Assembly: GCF_900590755.1 (NCBI RefSeq)
Contig: NZ_UUOC01000044.1
Span: 124,001 to 188,000, forward strand
Direction of reading: 5' to 3'
DNA from: Pseudomonas viridiflava
GTDB taxonomy: Bacteria; Pseudomonadota; Gammaproteobacteria; Pseudomonadales; Pseudomonadaceae
DNA length: 64,000 bases
Shown here: positions 50,028 through 58,017 of the stretch, piece after piece
How the letters are laid out: every line of letters starts with the position of its first letter
Position numbering within the stretch: position 1 is the stretch's first letter
Notes under the pieces: model-generated
What the model was told of the DNA's origin: nothing
Database searches by the model: none
Seen by the model: only the letters and a program-made list of their open reading frames with translations
Translations under genes and position numbers: made by a program

Positions 50028-51125
50028 TTATTTAGGCAAATCCGCCTTGATGCCTTCAACGTAGTAGTTCATCGAAGCCAGTTCAGCATTGGTCGCGACT
50101 TTGCCGGCCGGGATTTTCACGGTGCCGGTCTGGTCCTTGATCGGGCCGGTGAACGGGTGGAAAGCGCCGCTTTCGATGTCTGCGATGATCTTCTGCGCTT
50201 CAGCTTTCACGTCAGCCGGAACGATGTCGCTGATCGGCAGCTCAACCGTGCCTTCCTTCAACCCGCCCCAGTAATCCTGGGATTTCCAGGTGCCGTTGAT
50301 CACGCCTTCGGTGGCCTGAATGTAATGCGGACCCCAGTTGTTGACGATAGAGGTCAGCACTGCTTTCGGACCGAAGTGCGCCATGTCCGAAGCGTAGCCC
50401 ACCGCGTACACACCACGACGTTCGGCGGTCTGGATCGGCGCCGGGCTGTCGGTGTGCTGGAAGATCACGTCCACGCCCTGGTCGATCAGCGCGTTGGCGG
50501 CGTCGGCTTCTTTGCCTGGATCGAACCAGGAGTTGACCCACACCACTTTGATCTCGGTGCCAGGGTTGTACTTGTTCAAGGCCAGCTGGATGGCGTCGAT
50601 GTCACGCAATACTTCCGGGATCGGGAAGGACGCAACGTAACCAATCTTCTTGGTCTTGGTCATTTTTGCTGCCAGGAACCCACCGACATAGCGACCTTCA
50701 TAGGTGCGCGCCAGGTAAGTGCCCATGTTCTTGTCTTGCTTGTAGCCCGTGGCGTGTTCGAAGGTCACTTTCGGGAATTGCTTGGCGACTTTCAGGGTCG
50801 GGTTCATGTAACCGAACGAGGTAGTGAACACCAGATCGTAGCCGCCTTTGGCCATGTTGCGGATCACGCGCTCGGCGTCCGCGCCTTCTGGCACGTTCTC
50901 GACGAAGCTGGTGGTGACCTTGTCGCCCAGTGCTTCAACCATCGCCTTGCGGCCTTGCTCGTGCTGGTAAGTCCAGCCGTGGTCACCGATCGGACCGATG
51001 TACACGAAGCCGACTTTCAACGGGTCTGCTGCCGACGCCATCAGGCTCGAACTCAGGCCGACAACCGCAGCCATGGCGCACAGCAATTTTTTCAGGGGGC
51101 GACGCGGGTGAATGGTGGAATGCAT
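50028..51125 (-). CDS. BMP-family ABC transporter substrate-binding protein (nucleoside/purine)
   Basis: The 365-residue periplasmic protein has a signal peptide (about 1-33, LSSSLMASAADP) without a lipobox, so it should be soluble rather than lipid-anchored. The BMP/PnrA fold shows VGFVYIGPIGDHGWTYQHEQGR, DLVFTTSFGYMNP, YEGRYVGGFLAAKMTKTKKIGYVASFPIPEV and VIFQHTDSPAPIQTAE. Such proteins bind nucleosides or purines for the NupABC-type transporter. The matching ATPase and permeases are encoded 5-8 kb away (55977-59586), not adjacent. AAGGAG precedes ATG 51125 by 9 bases. Confidence 0.9.
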   Translation of the reverse strand: MHSTIHPRRPLKKLLCAMAAVVGLSSSLMASAADPLKVGFVYIGPIGDHGWTYQHEQGRKAMVEALGDKVTTSFVENVPEGADAERVIRNMAKGGYDLVFTTSFGYMNPTLKVAKQFPKVTFEHATGYKQDKNMGTYLARTYEGRYVGGFLAAKMTKTKKIGYVASFPIPEVLRDIDAIQLALNKYNPGTEIKVVWVNSWFDPGKEADAANALIDQGVDVIFQHTDSPAPIQTAERRGVYAVGYASDMAHFGPKAVLTSIVNNWGPHYIQATEGVINGTWKSQDYWGGLKEGTVELPISDIVPADVKAEAQKIIADIESGAFHPFTGPIKDQTGTVKIPAGKVATNAELASMNYYVEGIKADLPK

Positions 51126-51523
51126 CGGGTCTAGCTCCTTGGAGTTTTGTTGGCACGGCCGTCTTAGCGGGTTGCTTGAGCAATGCAAAAAACTGACCAA
51201 CTGGACAGTTAATGACAGGGCGCGGCTTTCTCGAGTTTTCCCTGTGGTTGTGATGACACCCTGCGGTGCACGCAGCGCTAAGGCTGCCGCGAAGTGGTGC
51301 AGTGGCTCGGACGACTGTGGGACCGGCTTCAGCCGGGAAGGCGATGGTCCTGACGCTAGATATGCTGCGGATGTACCGGCCTCTTCCCGGCTAAAGCCGG
51401 TCCCACGGGGACTCTTCGCCATGACTAATTCACCACTTTTGAAACCTTTGCTTACACTCAGCACTCTCAACGCCTTGGACGCGTTATCCGGACGGTTCAT
51501 GTGTGAAGGTTTAAAGGTATTCA
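51126..51523. other. Divergent intergenic region BMP gene / chaA with one REPIN
   Basis: Nearly 400 bases contain the BMP gene promoter, a family-A REPIN and the chaA upstream region. I saw no clear operator or riboswitch. Confidence 0.5.
51317..51406. repeat. REPIN, family A
   Basis: Arms GTGGGACCGGCTTCAGCCGG and CCGGCTAAAGCCGGTCCCAC around GGATGTACCGGCC. It lies in a divergent gap, 118 bp before chaA. Confidence 0.9.
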
Positions 51524-52615
51524 ATGGGCTCGATACTCAAGCAAGAAAAGTTTCTTCTATTGGCGATCATCGCCACCTTCGTTGCTTATCCCTTCGAACA
51601 CTTTTTCCTCAATAACGGCCAGGGCGTTGCGCTCGCGGCCGGGATTGCCCTGGTCGGCTTCATCGTCTGCGCCTCGTTGCGGGTAGCCCATCACGCCGAA
51701 CAGTTGGCTGAAAAAGTCGGCGACCCTTACGGCACCATGATCCTTACGCTGTCAGCGGTGCTGGTGGAAGTGGTGATCCTGGCGATCATGATGAGTAACG
51801 AGCCTTCGCCCACTCTGGTGCGGGACACGATTTACTCGGCGGTGATGCTCGACATCAACGGCATCCTCGGCCTGGCCGCTTTAATGGGCGGGCTCAAACA
51901 CGGTGAACAGTCCTACAACGATGATTCGGCGCGCACCTACAGCGTGATGATCCTGACTGCCATGGGCGTTTCCATGGTGGTGCCGGAGTTCATTCCCGAA
52001 GGTGACTGGAAGCTGTATTCGGCGTTCACCATTGGCGCGATGATCGTGCTCTACACCCTGTTCCTGCGCATGCAGGTCGGGCCGCACAGTTACTTCTTCA
52101 GCTACAGCTACCCGGATAAAAAGAAGCGCAAAGATCAACCCGCCGAAGAAAGTGCGCCGGTCAATCTGACGCTGTCCATCGGCACGCTGATGCTGGGTGT
52201 GGTGGTGATCGGTGCGCTGGCTGAGGTGATGTCCAAGACCGTTGACTTGGGCCTGGAAGGCACCGGTGCGCCGCCGGTGATGACTGCGATTCTGGTGGCC
52301 GCCATTTCCGCTGCGCCGGAGATTCTGACCGCCTTGCGTGCGGCCTTGGCCAACCGCATGCAGTCGGTGGTGAACATCGCCTTGGGCGCGTCGCTGTCGA
52401 CGGTGATCCTGACCGTACCGGTAATGGAAGCCATGGCGCTCTACACCGGCCAGCCGTTCCAGATGGCGATGACCCCGGTGCAGACGGTGATGATCTTCAT
52501 TACCTTGCTGGTCAGTGCGATCAACCTCAACGACGGCGAAACCAACGCCATCGAGGGCATGACCCACTTCGTGCTGTTCGCGACGTTCATCATGTTGTCG
52601 TTGTTGGGGCTTTAG
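51524..52615 (+). CDS. chaA: Calcium/sodium:proton antiporter (ChaA-type)
   Basis: The 363-residue protein of the Ca2+/cation antiporter superfamily has about eleven membrane helices. Its two alpha-repeat motifs are GDPYGTMILTLSAVLVEVVILAIMM and ISAAPEILTALRAALANRMQSVVNIALGASLSTVILTVPV, with the conserved Glu residues in each. A short acidic/basic loop (PDKKKRKDQPAEESAP) separates the halves. ChaA exports Ca2+, Na+ or K+ against protons at high pH. No close partner gene is evident. Confidence 0.92.
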   Translation: MGSILKQEKFLLLAIIATFVAYPFEHFFLNNGQGVALAAGIALVGFIVCASLRVAHHAEQLAEKVGDPYGTMILTLSAVLVEVVILAIMMSNEPSPTLVRDTIYSAVMLDINGILGLAALMGGLKHGEQSYNDDSARTYSVMILTAMGVSMVVPEFIPEGDWKLYSAFTIGAMIVLYTLFLRMQVGPHSYFFSYSYPDKKKRKDQPAEESAPVNLTLSIGTLMLGVVVIGALAEVMSKTVDLGLEGTGAPPVMTAILVAAISAAPEILTALRAALANRMQSVVNIALGASLSTVILTVPVMEAMALYTGQPFQMAMTPVQTVMIFITLLVSAINLNDGETNAIEGMTHFVLFATFIMLSLLGL

Positions 52616-52627
52616 CCGTATCAAACC

Positions 52628-52702
52628 TGTAGGAGCTGCCGAAGGCTGCGAATTCGATGTGTCTGACACACCGCCATTCGCAGCCTGCGGCAGCTCTTAC
52701 AA
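52628..52702. repeat. REPIN, family C
   Basis: Arms TGTAGGAGCTGCCGAAGGCT and AGCCTGCGGCAGCTCTTACA, with two substitutions in the second, between convergent chaA and the deaminase gene. Confidence 0.9.
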
Positions 52703-52708
52703 GGGCTT

Positions 52709-54064
52709 TCAACCGCCAATCAACTCCCGCGCCGCCTGGCTGTGATCGGCAATCAAACCTTTCACGTCCAGCCCCTCAATCTGACCATCAATAACCCGCC
52801 ACTGGCCACCGATCATCACCCGATCCGCCCGGTCTGCTCCGCATAACAGCAATGCGGAAACCGGATCATGGCTGCCGGAGAAACGTAGTTCGTCCAGTTT
52901 GAATAGCGCCAGATCCGCCTGTTTGCCTACAGCCAGCTCACCGATGTCGCTGCGGCCGAGCAACTGTGCCGAACCTTTGGTGGCCCAGCCGAGCACCAGG
53001 TCCGGGGTGATTTTCTCCGCGCCGTAACGCAAGCGCTGGATATAAAGCGCCTGCCGCGCTTCCAGCATCATGTTCGACGCATCATTGGACGCCGAACCAT
53101 CGACCCCCAACCCCAATGGCGCGCCAGCGGCGATCAGGTCCAGTGTCGGGCAAATCCCCGAAGCCAGACGCATGTTGGAACTCGGGCAATGACAGATGCC
53201 GGTCCCGGCCGCCCCAAGGCGTGCGATTTCGTCTGGGTTGAAGTGAATGCCGTGGGCCAGCCAGGTGCGTGGGCCGAGCCAGCCGACGCTGTCCAGATAG
53301 TCCACGGTACGCAAGCCGAACCGCTGGAGGCAGAAGTCTTCTTCGTCCAGGGTTTCGGCCAGATGGGTGTGCAGACGGACGTCGAGTTTTTCCGCCAGCG
53401 TTGCGCTTTCGCGCATGATTTGCGGCGTGACCGAGAACGGCGAGCAGGGCGCCAGCGCGATTTGAATCTGCGCGCCTACACCGCGTTGGTGATAACGCTC
53501 GATCAGCCGTTGGCTGTCTTCCAGAATCACTTCGCCCTGTTGCACGGTTTGCTGAGGTGGCAAGCCACCGTCGTCTTCGCCCAAACTCATGGACCCGCGA
53601 GTGAGCATGGCGCGCATGCCCAACTCCCGGACGCTCTCGACCTGAACGTCGATGGCGTTTTCCAGGCCATCCGGGAACAGATAGTGATGGTCCGCCGCCG
53701 TGGTGCAACCCGACAGCAGCAACTCCGCCAGCGCGACTTTAGTGGCCAGCGCCAGTTTTTCAGGCGTCAGACGCGCCCACACCGGATACAGGGTTTTGAG
53801 CCACGGGAACAGCGGCTGATTGACCACCGGCGCCCAGGCGCGAGTGAGGGTTTGGTAGAAGTGGTGATGGGTGTTGATCAAACCGGGTAGCAGCACGTGC
53901 TCGCGGGCGTCGAAGACTTGATCGCTGGGTGCGCTGGGTTGCTGGCCGGTGGCGAGCATTTCGACGATGACGCCGTTCTCGATCACCAGACCGCCTCGTG
54001 CATCGAGGTTGTTGGCGGTGAAAACAGCGAGGGGATTTTTCAACCAGATACGGATCGCGGGCAT
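52709..54064 (-). CDS. 8-oxoguanine deaminase
   Basis: The 451-residue amidohydrolase has the metal-binding NTHHHFYQTLTRAW, a central HTHLAETLDEE, LAHGIHFNPDEIARL and the catalytic Asp region GVDGSASNDASN. The N- and C-terminal beta-sandwich of cytosine/guanine deaminases is present. Its closest known relative by context is PAO1 PA0142, shown to deaminate 8-oxoguanine to urate. The product would feed purine catabolism together with adenine deaminase and the NCS2 permease in this window. Confidence 0.9.
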   Translation of the reverse strand: MPAIRIWLKNPLAVFTANNLDARGGLVIENGVIVEMLATGQQPSAPSDQVFDAREHVLLPGLINTHHHFYQTLTRAWAPVVNQPLFPWLKTLYPVWARLTPEKLALATKVALAELLLSGCTTAADHHYLFPDGLENAIDVQVESVRELGMRAMLTRGSMSLGEDDGGLPPQQTVQQGEVILEDSQRLIERYHQRGVGAQIQIALAPCSPFSVTPQIMRESATLAEKLDVRLHTHLAETLDEEDFCLQRFGLRTVDYLDSVGWLGPRTWLAHGIHFNPDEIARLGAAGTGICHCPSSNMRLASGICPTLDLIAAGAPLGLGVDGSASNDASNMMLEARQALYIQRLRYGAEKITPDLVLGWATKGSAQLLGRSDIGELAVGKQADLALFKLDELRFSGSHDPVSALLLCGADRADRVMIGGQWRVIDGQIEGLDVKGLIADHSQAARELIGG

Positions 54065-54218
54065 TTTGCCGGCTCCTCTGAAAATAGGGTTCAGGTTCGC
54101 CAGCTCAGTGTTGCCCTGTCTGCTGATCCAGGGTCGCCGGTGCTGTGCAGCAGCGAGGGCGGGATTTTAACTGGATTTGGGGTCTATGCAAAATCTCTGT
54201 GGGCCTGTGATGCACAAT

Positions 54219-54311
54219 CTGTTGGAGCGAGGCTTGCCCGCGAATTCAGACGACGCGGTTTACCAGGCGTACCGCGCTATCGTTCTTCGCGGGCAAGCCT
54301 CGCTCCAACAG
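54219..54311. repeat. REPIN, family B
   Basis: Perfect arms CTGTTGGAGCGAGGCTTGCC and GGCAAGCCTCGCTCCAACAG, just after the SDR gene stop. Confidence 0.93.
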
Positions 54312-54314
54312 GTC

Positions 54315-55001
54315 TTACCACGGAATCAACTCGCCTCTGTAATCCACAAAATAATGCCCGCCCTTACCCGCATAGGCGTTGAGCTGTTCAACCAGGCCGC
54401 GGGTGCTGGTTTCGACGTCGATGGCAGCATTCTCGCCGCCCATATCGGTTTTCACCCAGCCCGGATGCAAGGACAACACGGTCGGGCGCGGTTCTGGCAG
54501 TTGCGTGACGAAAGTGTTGGTCAGGGAATTCAGTGCCGCCTTGCTGGCTTTGTACAGCGCCGCGTCTGCGCCGTCCGGGCAGGTCACGCTGCCGAACCTG
54601 GAACTCATGAAGGCCAGCACGCCGCCGTTCGGGCGGATTTGCGGCACCAGACGCTCGGCCAGACGAATCGGTGCTATGGCGTTGGTCAGGAATATTTGCG
54701 TCAGTTCAAGGTTGGTCACGGCCTCAACGCTTTGCGGGCGTGGGCCCATGATTCCAGCGTTGATCACCAGCGCATCAAAAACCTGACCTTGCAGCGTGTC
54801 TTTCAAGGCATCCAGCGAAGCAATGTCGTCCATATCCAGCGTTTCGATACGCACGCCAGGTACGGCCTTGAGGTCGGTCGCCTTTTGCTGATCACGAACG
54901 GTGGCGATCACTGTCCAGTTCTGTTCGGTCAGACGTTTGACCAGGCCCAGACCCACGCCACGGGAGGCGCCGATGATCAGTGCGGTTTTGTTATCGGACA
55001 T
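54315..55001 (-). CDS. SDR family NAD(P)-dependent oxidoreductase
   Basis: The 228-residue short-chain dehydrogenase has the cofactor motif GASRGVGLGLV, the NAG segment INAGIMGP, and the catalytic Tyr-x3-Lys in YKASKAALNSL. It belongs to the single-domain classical SDRs (CsgA/sepiapterin-reductase-like subgroup by its short length); the substrate is unknown. The start is ATG 55001, since GGAG lies 9 bases upstream. It follows a MerR-type regulator by 27 bp on the same strand, so the two probably form an operon. Confidence 0.9.
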   Translation of the reverse strand: MSDNKTALIIGASRGVGLGLVKRLTEQNWTVIATVRDQQKATDLKAVPGVRIETLDMDDIASLDALKDTLQGQVFDALVINAGIMGPRPQSVEAVTNLELTQIFLTNAIAPIRLAERLVPQIRPNGGVLAFMSSRFGSVTCPDGADAALYKASKAALNSLTNTFVTQLPEPRPTVLSLHPGWVKTDMGGENAAIDVETSTRGLVEQLNAYAGKGGHYFVDYRGELIPW

Positions 55002-55028
55002 CAAAGTCTTCTCCATTAAAAAAAACGG

Positions 55029-55379
55029 TCATGGACTTAACGGGCAGCTTTGCCCCAGACGTTTTTGCAGTTCGGTACGTAGCTCGCCGAGTTCGGCGAT
55101 GCGGGTTTCGATCAGGATCAGCTTGTCGCGCAACAACTGAGCAATGGCCAGATCGGGCGAGGGGGCTTTCCAGAGTTCGGCAACGCTGTGGCCGATTTCG
55201 TTCAGGCTGAAACCCAGACGTTGCGCGGTTTTGATGAACTGCACCAGCTGCACCATCTCGCTCGGATAGTGCCGATAGCCGTTGGCGCTGCGTTGTGCGG
55301 CGATCAACCCTCGCTCTTCATAAAACCTGAGGGTGTCGCGGCTGACGGCCGTGGCCTGGGCCAATTCACCAATACGCAT
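55029..55379 (-). CDS. MerR family regulator
   Basis: The 116-residue protein has the MerR helix-turn-helix (MRIGELAQATAVSRDTLRFYEERGL) and a short coiled-coil dimer helix (IAQLLRDKLILIETRIAELGELRTEL). There is a single Cys near the end (GQSCPL) and no paired metal ligands, so it is more likely an NmlR/AdhR-type sensor of organic or electrophilic compounds than a metal sensor. A matching MerR-type promoter lies 20 bp upstream, facing the divergent membrane protein gene. Confidence 0.92.
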   Translation of the reverse strand: MRIGELAQATAVSRDTLRFYEERGLIAAQRSANGYRHYPSEMVQLVQFIKTAQRLGFSLNEIGHSVAELWKAPSPDLAIAQLLRDKLILIETRIAELGELRTELQKRLGQSCPLSP

Positions 55380-55398
55380 AGTCCGCAGTCCTGAGGGG

Positions 55399-55430
55399 TT
55401 GACCCTGGAGCGTACTCCAGGCTTTAGCCT
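55399..55430 (+). promoter_or_regulatory. MerR-type operator-promoter with 19-20 bp spacer
   Basis: The -35 TTGACC (55399-55404) is followed by the perfect dyad CCTGGAG-CGTA-CTCCAGG (55404-55421) and then a weak -10, TTAGCC or TAGCCT. The layout matches sites bound by NmlR/AdhR-like MerR proteins and points toward the gene at 55463. Confidence 0.8.
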
Positions 55431-55462
55431 GTTGAAACACTCAATACGCAGGAGCGTTTTAT

Positions 55463-55867
55463 ATGTGGCACCCGCAACACTATCGCCAACTGGTCCGCGC
55501 CAGCGGTTGGTACGACCTGATCGTCACCGCAGCCTTCGTCACACCCTGGAGTTTCGCCGCGTTGCATGGGCTGCTGTCGGCACTGGCCCAGACCTGGAAT
55601 GTACCGGGGGACTTGCCGCCCTTTGAACCCATGCATATGTTGATGGCCAACTTGCTGGGTTCGATTGTCTGCGTGTGGTCAGTGCTGCGGATTCGCGATC
55701 CGCAGCAGATATTCGGACGTTATGACGCGGCGGGGCGGCTATTGTTCGCGACATGGCAGGGATACGCGCTGATGCAGGGCGCATCGCAGCTGCTGGTTGG
55801 TTTTCTGATCTTGGAGCTGATGTGGGCGGTGTTGCAGTTGTTGCCGGTGCGCAAAGCAGGGCGATGA
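55463..55867 (+). CDS. Small membrane protein, probable MerR target
   Basis: The 134-residue protein has about four hydrophobic helices (LIVTAAFVTPWSFAALHGLLSAL, MHMLMANLLGSIVCVWSVLRI, LLFATWQGYALMQGASQLLVGFLI and LELMWAVLQLL). No family is recognised with confidence. It is divergent from the merR-SDR pair and lies 33 bp downstream of the MerR-type promoter, so it is the most likely direct target. The ATG follows CAGGAGCG. Confidence 0.8.
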   Translation: MWHPQHYRQLVRASGWYDLIVTAAFVTPWSFAALHGLLSALAQTWNVPGDLPPFEPMHMLMANLLGSIVCVWSVLRIRDPQQIFGRYDAAGRLLFATWQGYALMQGASQLLVGFLILELMWAVLQLLPVRKAGR

Positions 55868-55870
55868 ATC

Positions 55871-55960
55871 TGTTGGAGCGAGGCTTGCCCGCGAATCAGC
55901 CGACGCGGTTAATCAGGAATACCGCATTAACATTCTTCGCGGGCAAGCCTCGCTCCAACG
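55871..55960. repeat. REPIN, family B
   Basis: Arms TGTTGGAGCGAGGCTTGCCC and GGGCAAGCCTCGCTCCAACG, between the small membrane protein and the permease gene. Confidence 0.92.
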
Positions 55961-55976
55961 GGTAGACGTCAGCTCT

Positions 55977-56906
55977 TCAATGCCCCGCCTGCCAAGGTTG
56001 CCCCAGCGAAACCGGCGCATACAGCCTGGTGCGCAGGGCGTTGCGTGACAGCAGCACCAGGACCACGATGGTCGCCACATACGGCAGCATCGCCAGCAGA
56101 TTGGACGGGATCGCCAGGCCGACACCTTGGGCAACCAAATGCAGAATACTCGCCAGGCCAAACAGATAAGCGCCCAACAACAGACGCCACACCCGCCAGC
56201 TGGCGAACACCACCAAAGCCAGGGCAATCCAGCCACGGCCAGCGCTCATGTTTTCTGCCCACATCGGCGTGTACGCCAGTGACAGATAAGCCCCGGCCAG
56301 CCCCGCCATTGCGCCGCCAAACAGCACAGCCAGCGTTCTCACTCGCAACACCGGCAAACCCATGGCGCTGGCAGCGTCCGGGTTTTCACCGACGGCTTGA
56401 ATGATCAGGCCGACACGGCTTTTCAGCAGTACCCAGGCCACCAGCGCGAAAAGGGCAAAGGACAGATAAACCAGAATGTCCTGAGCAAAGAACATCCGGC
56501 CGATCAGCGGTATGTCGCTCAGGTAAGGAATCACAACCGGCTCGAAGCCCTGCAATGGCTTGCCCACCCAGGCCGCGCCAACAAAGCTCGAAAGCCCGAC
56601 ACCAAAGATGGTCAGCGCCAGCCCCGTGGCCACCTGATTGGCGTTGAACACCAGCGCGACCACGGCAAACAGACTCGACAACAGCATCCCGGCAACCATC
56701 GCCAGCAACACACCCAGCCACAGGTTGCCGGTGCTCAGGGCGATGATGAAACCGATCACCGCACCGAACAGCATCATGCCTTCCTGACCAAGGTTGAGAA
56801 CGCCGCTTTTTTCACAGATCAGTTCACCCAGCGCCACCAGCAACAGCGGTGTGCCGCAGCGAATCATGGCGAAGAAAATATTGCTCAGCAGATCGATATC
56901 CATCAC
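55977..56906 (-). CDS. ABC transporter permease (BMP/NupABC type, second permease)
   Basis: The 309-residue inner-membrane protein of the BPD_transp_2 family has eight to ten helices. It carries the family stretch LLVALGELICEKSGVLNLGQEGMMLFGA at the N-terminus and VRTLAVLFGGAMAGLAGAYLSLAY in the middle. It pairs with the neighbouring permease to form the channel of a nucleoside/purine importer. Its ATG overlaps the stop of the upstream permease by 4 bp (56903-56906). It is the last gene of the ATPase-permease-permease operon. Confidence 0.92.
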   Translation of the reverse strand: MMDIDLLSNIFFAMIRCGTPLLLVALGELICEKSGVLNLGQEGMMLFGAVIGFIIALSTGNLWLGVLLAMVAGMLLSSLFAVVALVFNANQVATGLALTIFGVGLSSFVGAAWVGKPLQGFEPVVIPYLSDIPLIGRMFFAQDILVYLSFALFALVAWVLLKSRVGLIIQAVGENPDAASAMGLPVLRVRTLAVLFGGAMAGLAGAYLSLAYTPMWAENMSAGRGWIALALVVFASWRVWRLLLGAYLFGLASILHLVAQGVGLAIPSNLLAMLPYVATIVVLVLLSRNALRTRLYAPVSLGQPWQAGH

Positions 56907-58006
56907 ACGGCTCCTGTAGCGGCGGGTGCCGTCTGGCGTTTGTTCCAGCGCGCTTTGAGACGCGGGCGATAAAGGATCAGGACGTCGCAGGCCAGCAGGA
57001 AGAACAGCATCATCCCTTGAAACAACTGGGTAATGGCTTGCGGCAGGTTCAGAGTCATTTGTGCGCTTTCGCCACCCAGATACAACAGCGCCATGAGCAG
57101 GCTGGCGAACAGAATGCCGATTGGATTCAAGCGACCAAGAAAGGCCACGGTAATCGCGGCATAGCCATAGCCCGGCGAAACCTGCGGCACCAGTTGCCCA
57201 ATGGGACCGGTGACTTCGCAGACCCCGGCCAACCCGGCCAGCCCGCCGCTGATCAACAGCGCCAGCCAGACGAGACGTTTTTCGCGAAACCCCACGAAAC
57301 CGGCAGCGCGTTTATCCAGCCCCAGCACTTTGATCTGAAAGCCGACAAAGCTGCGCTGCAACAAAACCCAGACCGCCACCAGCGCGAGCAGCGCGAAATA
57401 CACCCCGGCATGTACGCGGCCATCTTCAGTCAGTAGAGGCAGGCGACTGGCATCGCCAAACATCGCGGACTCCGGGAAATTCATCCCGGCCGGGTCTTTT
57501 AGTGAGCCATGCACGAAGAACAGCAGCAGGTTCAGCGCGATGTAATTGAGCATGATGCTGGTGAGGATTTCATTGGCGTTGAAATGCGTGCGCAGCCAGG
57601 CGGTCAACCCGGCCCACGCCGCGCCGCCAAGAGTGCCGACCAACAGGATCAGCACCAGAGCCCAGCGGCTTTCCATGTCGATGATATTGACGGCAACCGC
57701 GCTACCGGCCAGGGCACCAAGGAGCAACTGGCCTTCAGCGCCAATGTTCCAGATACGCGCCTGATAAGCGACCGCCAAGCCCAATGCGCAGAGCAGAATC
57801 GGCAAAGCCTTGACCATCAGTTCCGAGACGCCGTACCAGTCACTCACCGGAGCGATGAGCAAGGTGTGCAACGTCACCAGCGGATCCAGGCCGAGGCCGA
57901 CAAACAACAACGAGCCGCAGATAAGGGTCAACACGGCGGCCAGCAGTGGGGAAAACCACAGCATGGCCCGCGATTGTTGCCCGCGCGGTTCCAGAGAAAG
58001 CAGCAT
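56903..58006 (-). CDS. ABC transporter permease (BMP/NupABC type, first permease)
   Basis: The 367-residue BPD_transp_2 permease has the segments IWNIGAEGQLLLGALAGSAVAVN, LRTHFNANEILTSIMLNYIALNLL and GYGYAAITVAFLGRLNPIGILFASLLMA, typical of the larger permease of BMP-family importers. It starts 11 bp after the ATPase stop and overlaps the next permease by 4 bp, so the three are translated from one mRNA. The cognate binding protein is probably the one at 50028-51125. Confidence 0.92.
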   Translation of the reverse strand: MLLSLEPRGQQSRAMLWFSPLLAAVLTLICGSLLFVGLGLDPLVTLHTLLIAPVSDWYGVSELMVKALPILLCALGLAVAYQARIWNIGAEGQLLLGALAGSAVAVNIIDMESRWALVLILLVGTLGGAAWAGLTAWLRTHFNANEILTSIMLNYIALNLLLFFVHGSLKDPAGMNFPESAMFGDASRLPLLTEDGRVHAGVYFALLALVAVWVLLQRSFVGFQIKVLGLDKRAAGFVGFREKRLVWLALLISGGLAGLAGVCEVTGPIGQLVPQVSPGYGYAAITVAFLGRLNPIGILFASLLMALLYLGGESAQMTLNLPQAITQLFQGMMLFFLLACDVLILYRPRLKARWNKRQTAPAATGAV

Positions 58007-58017
58007 CGGAAGCTCCG

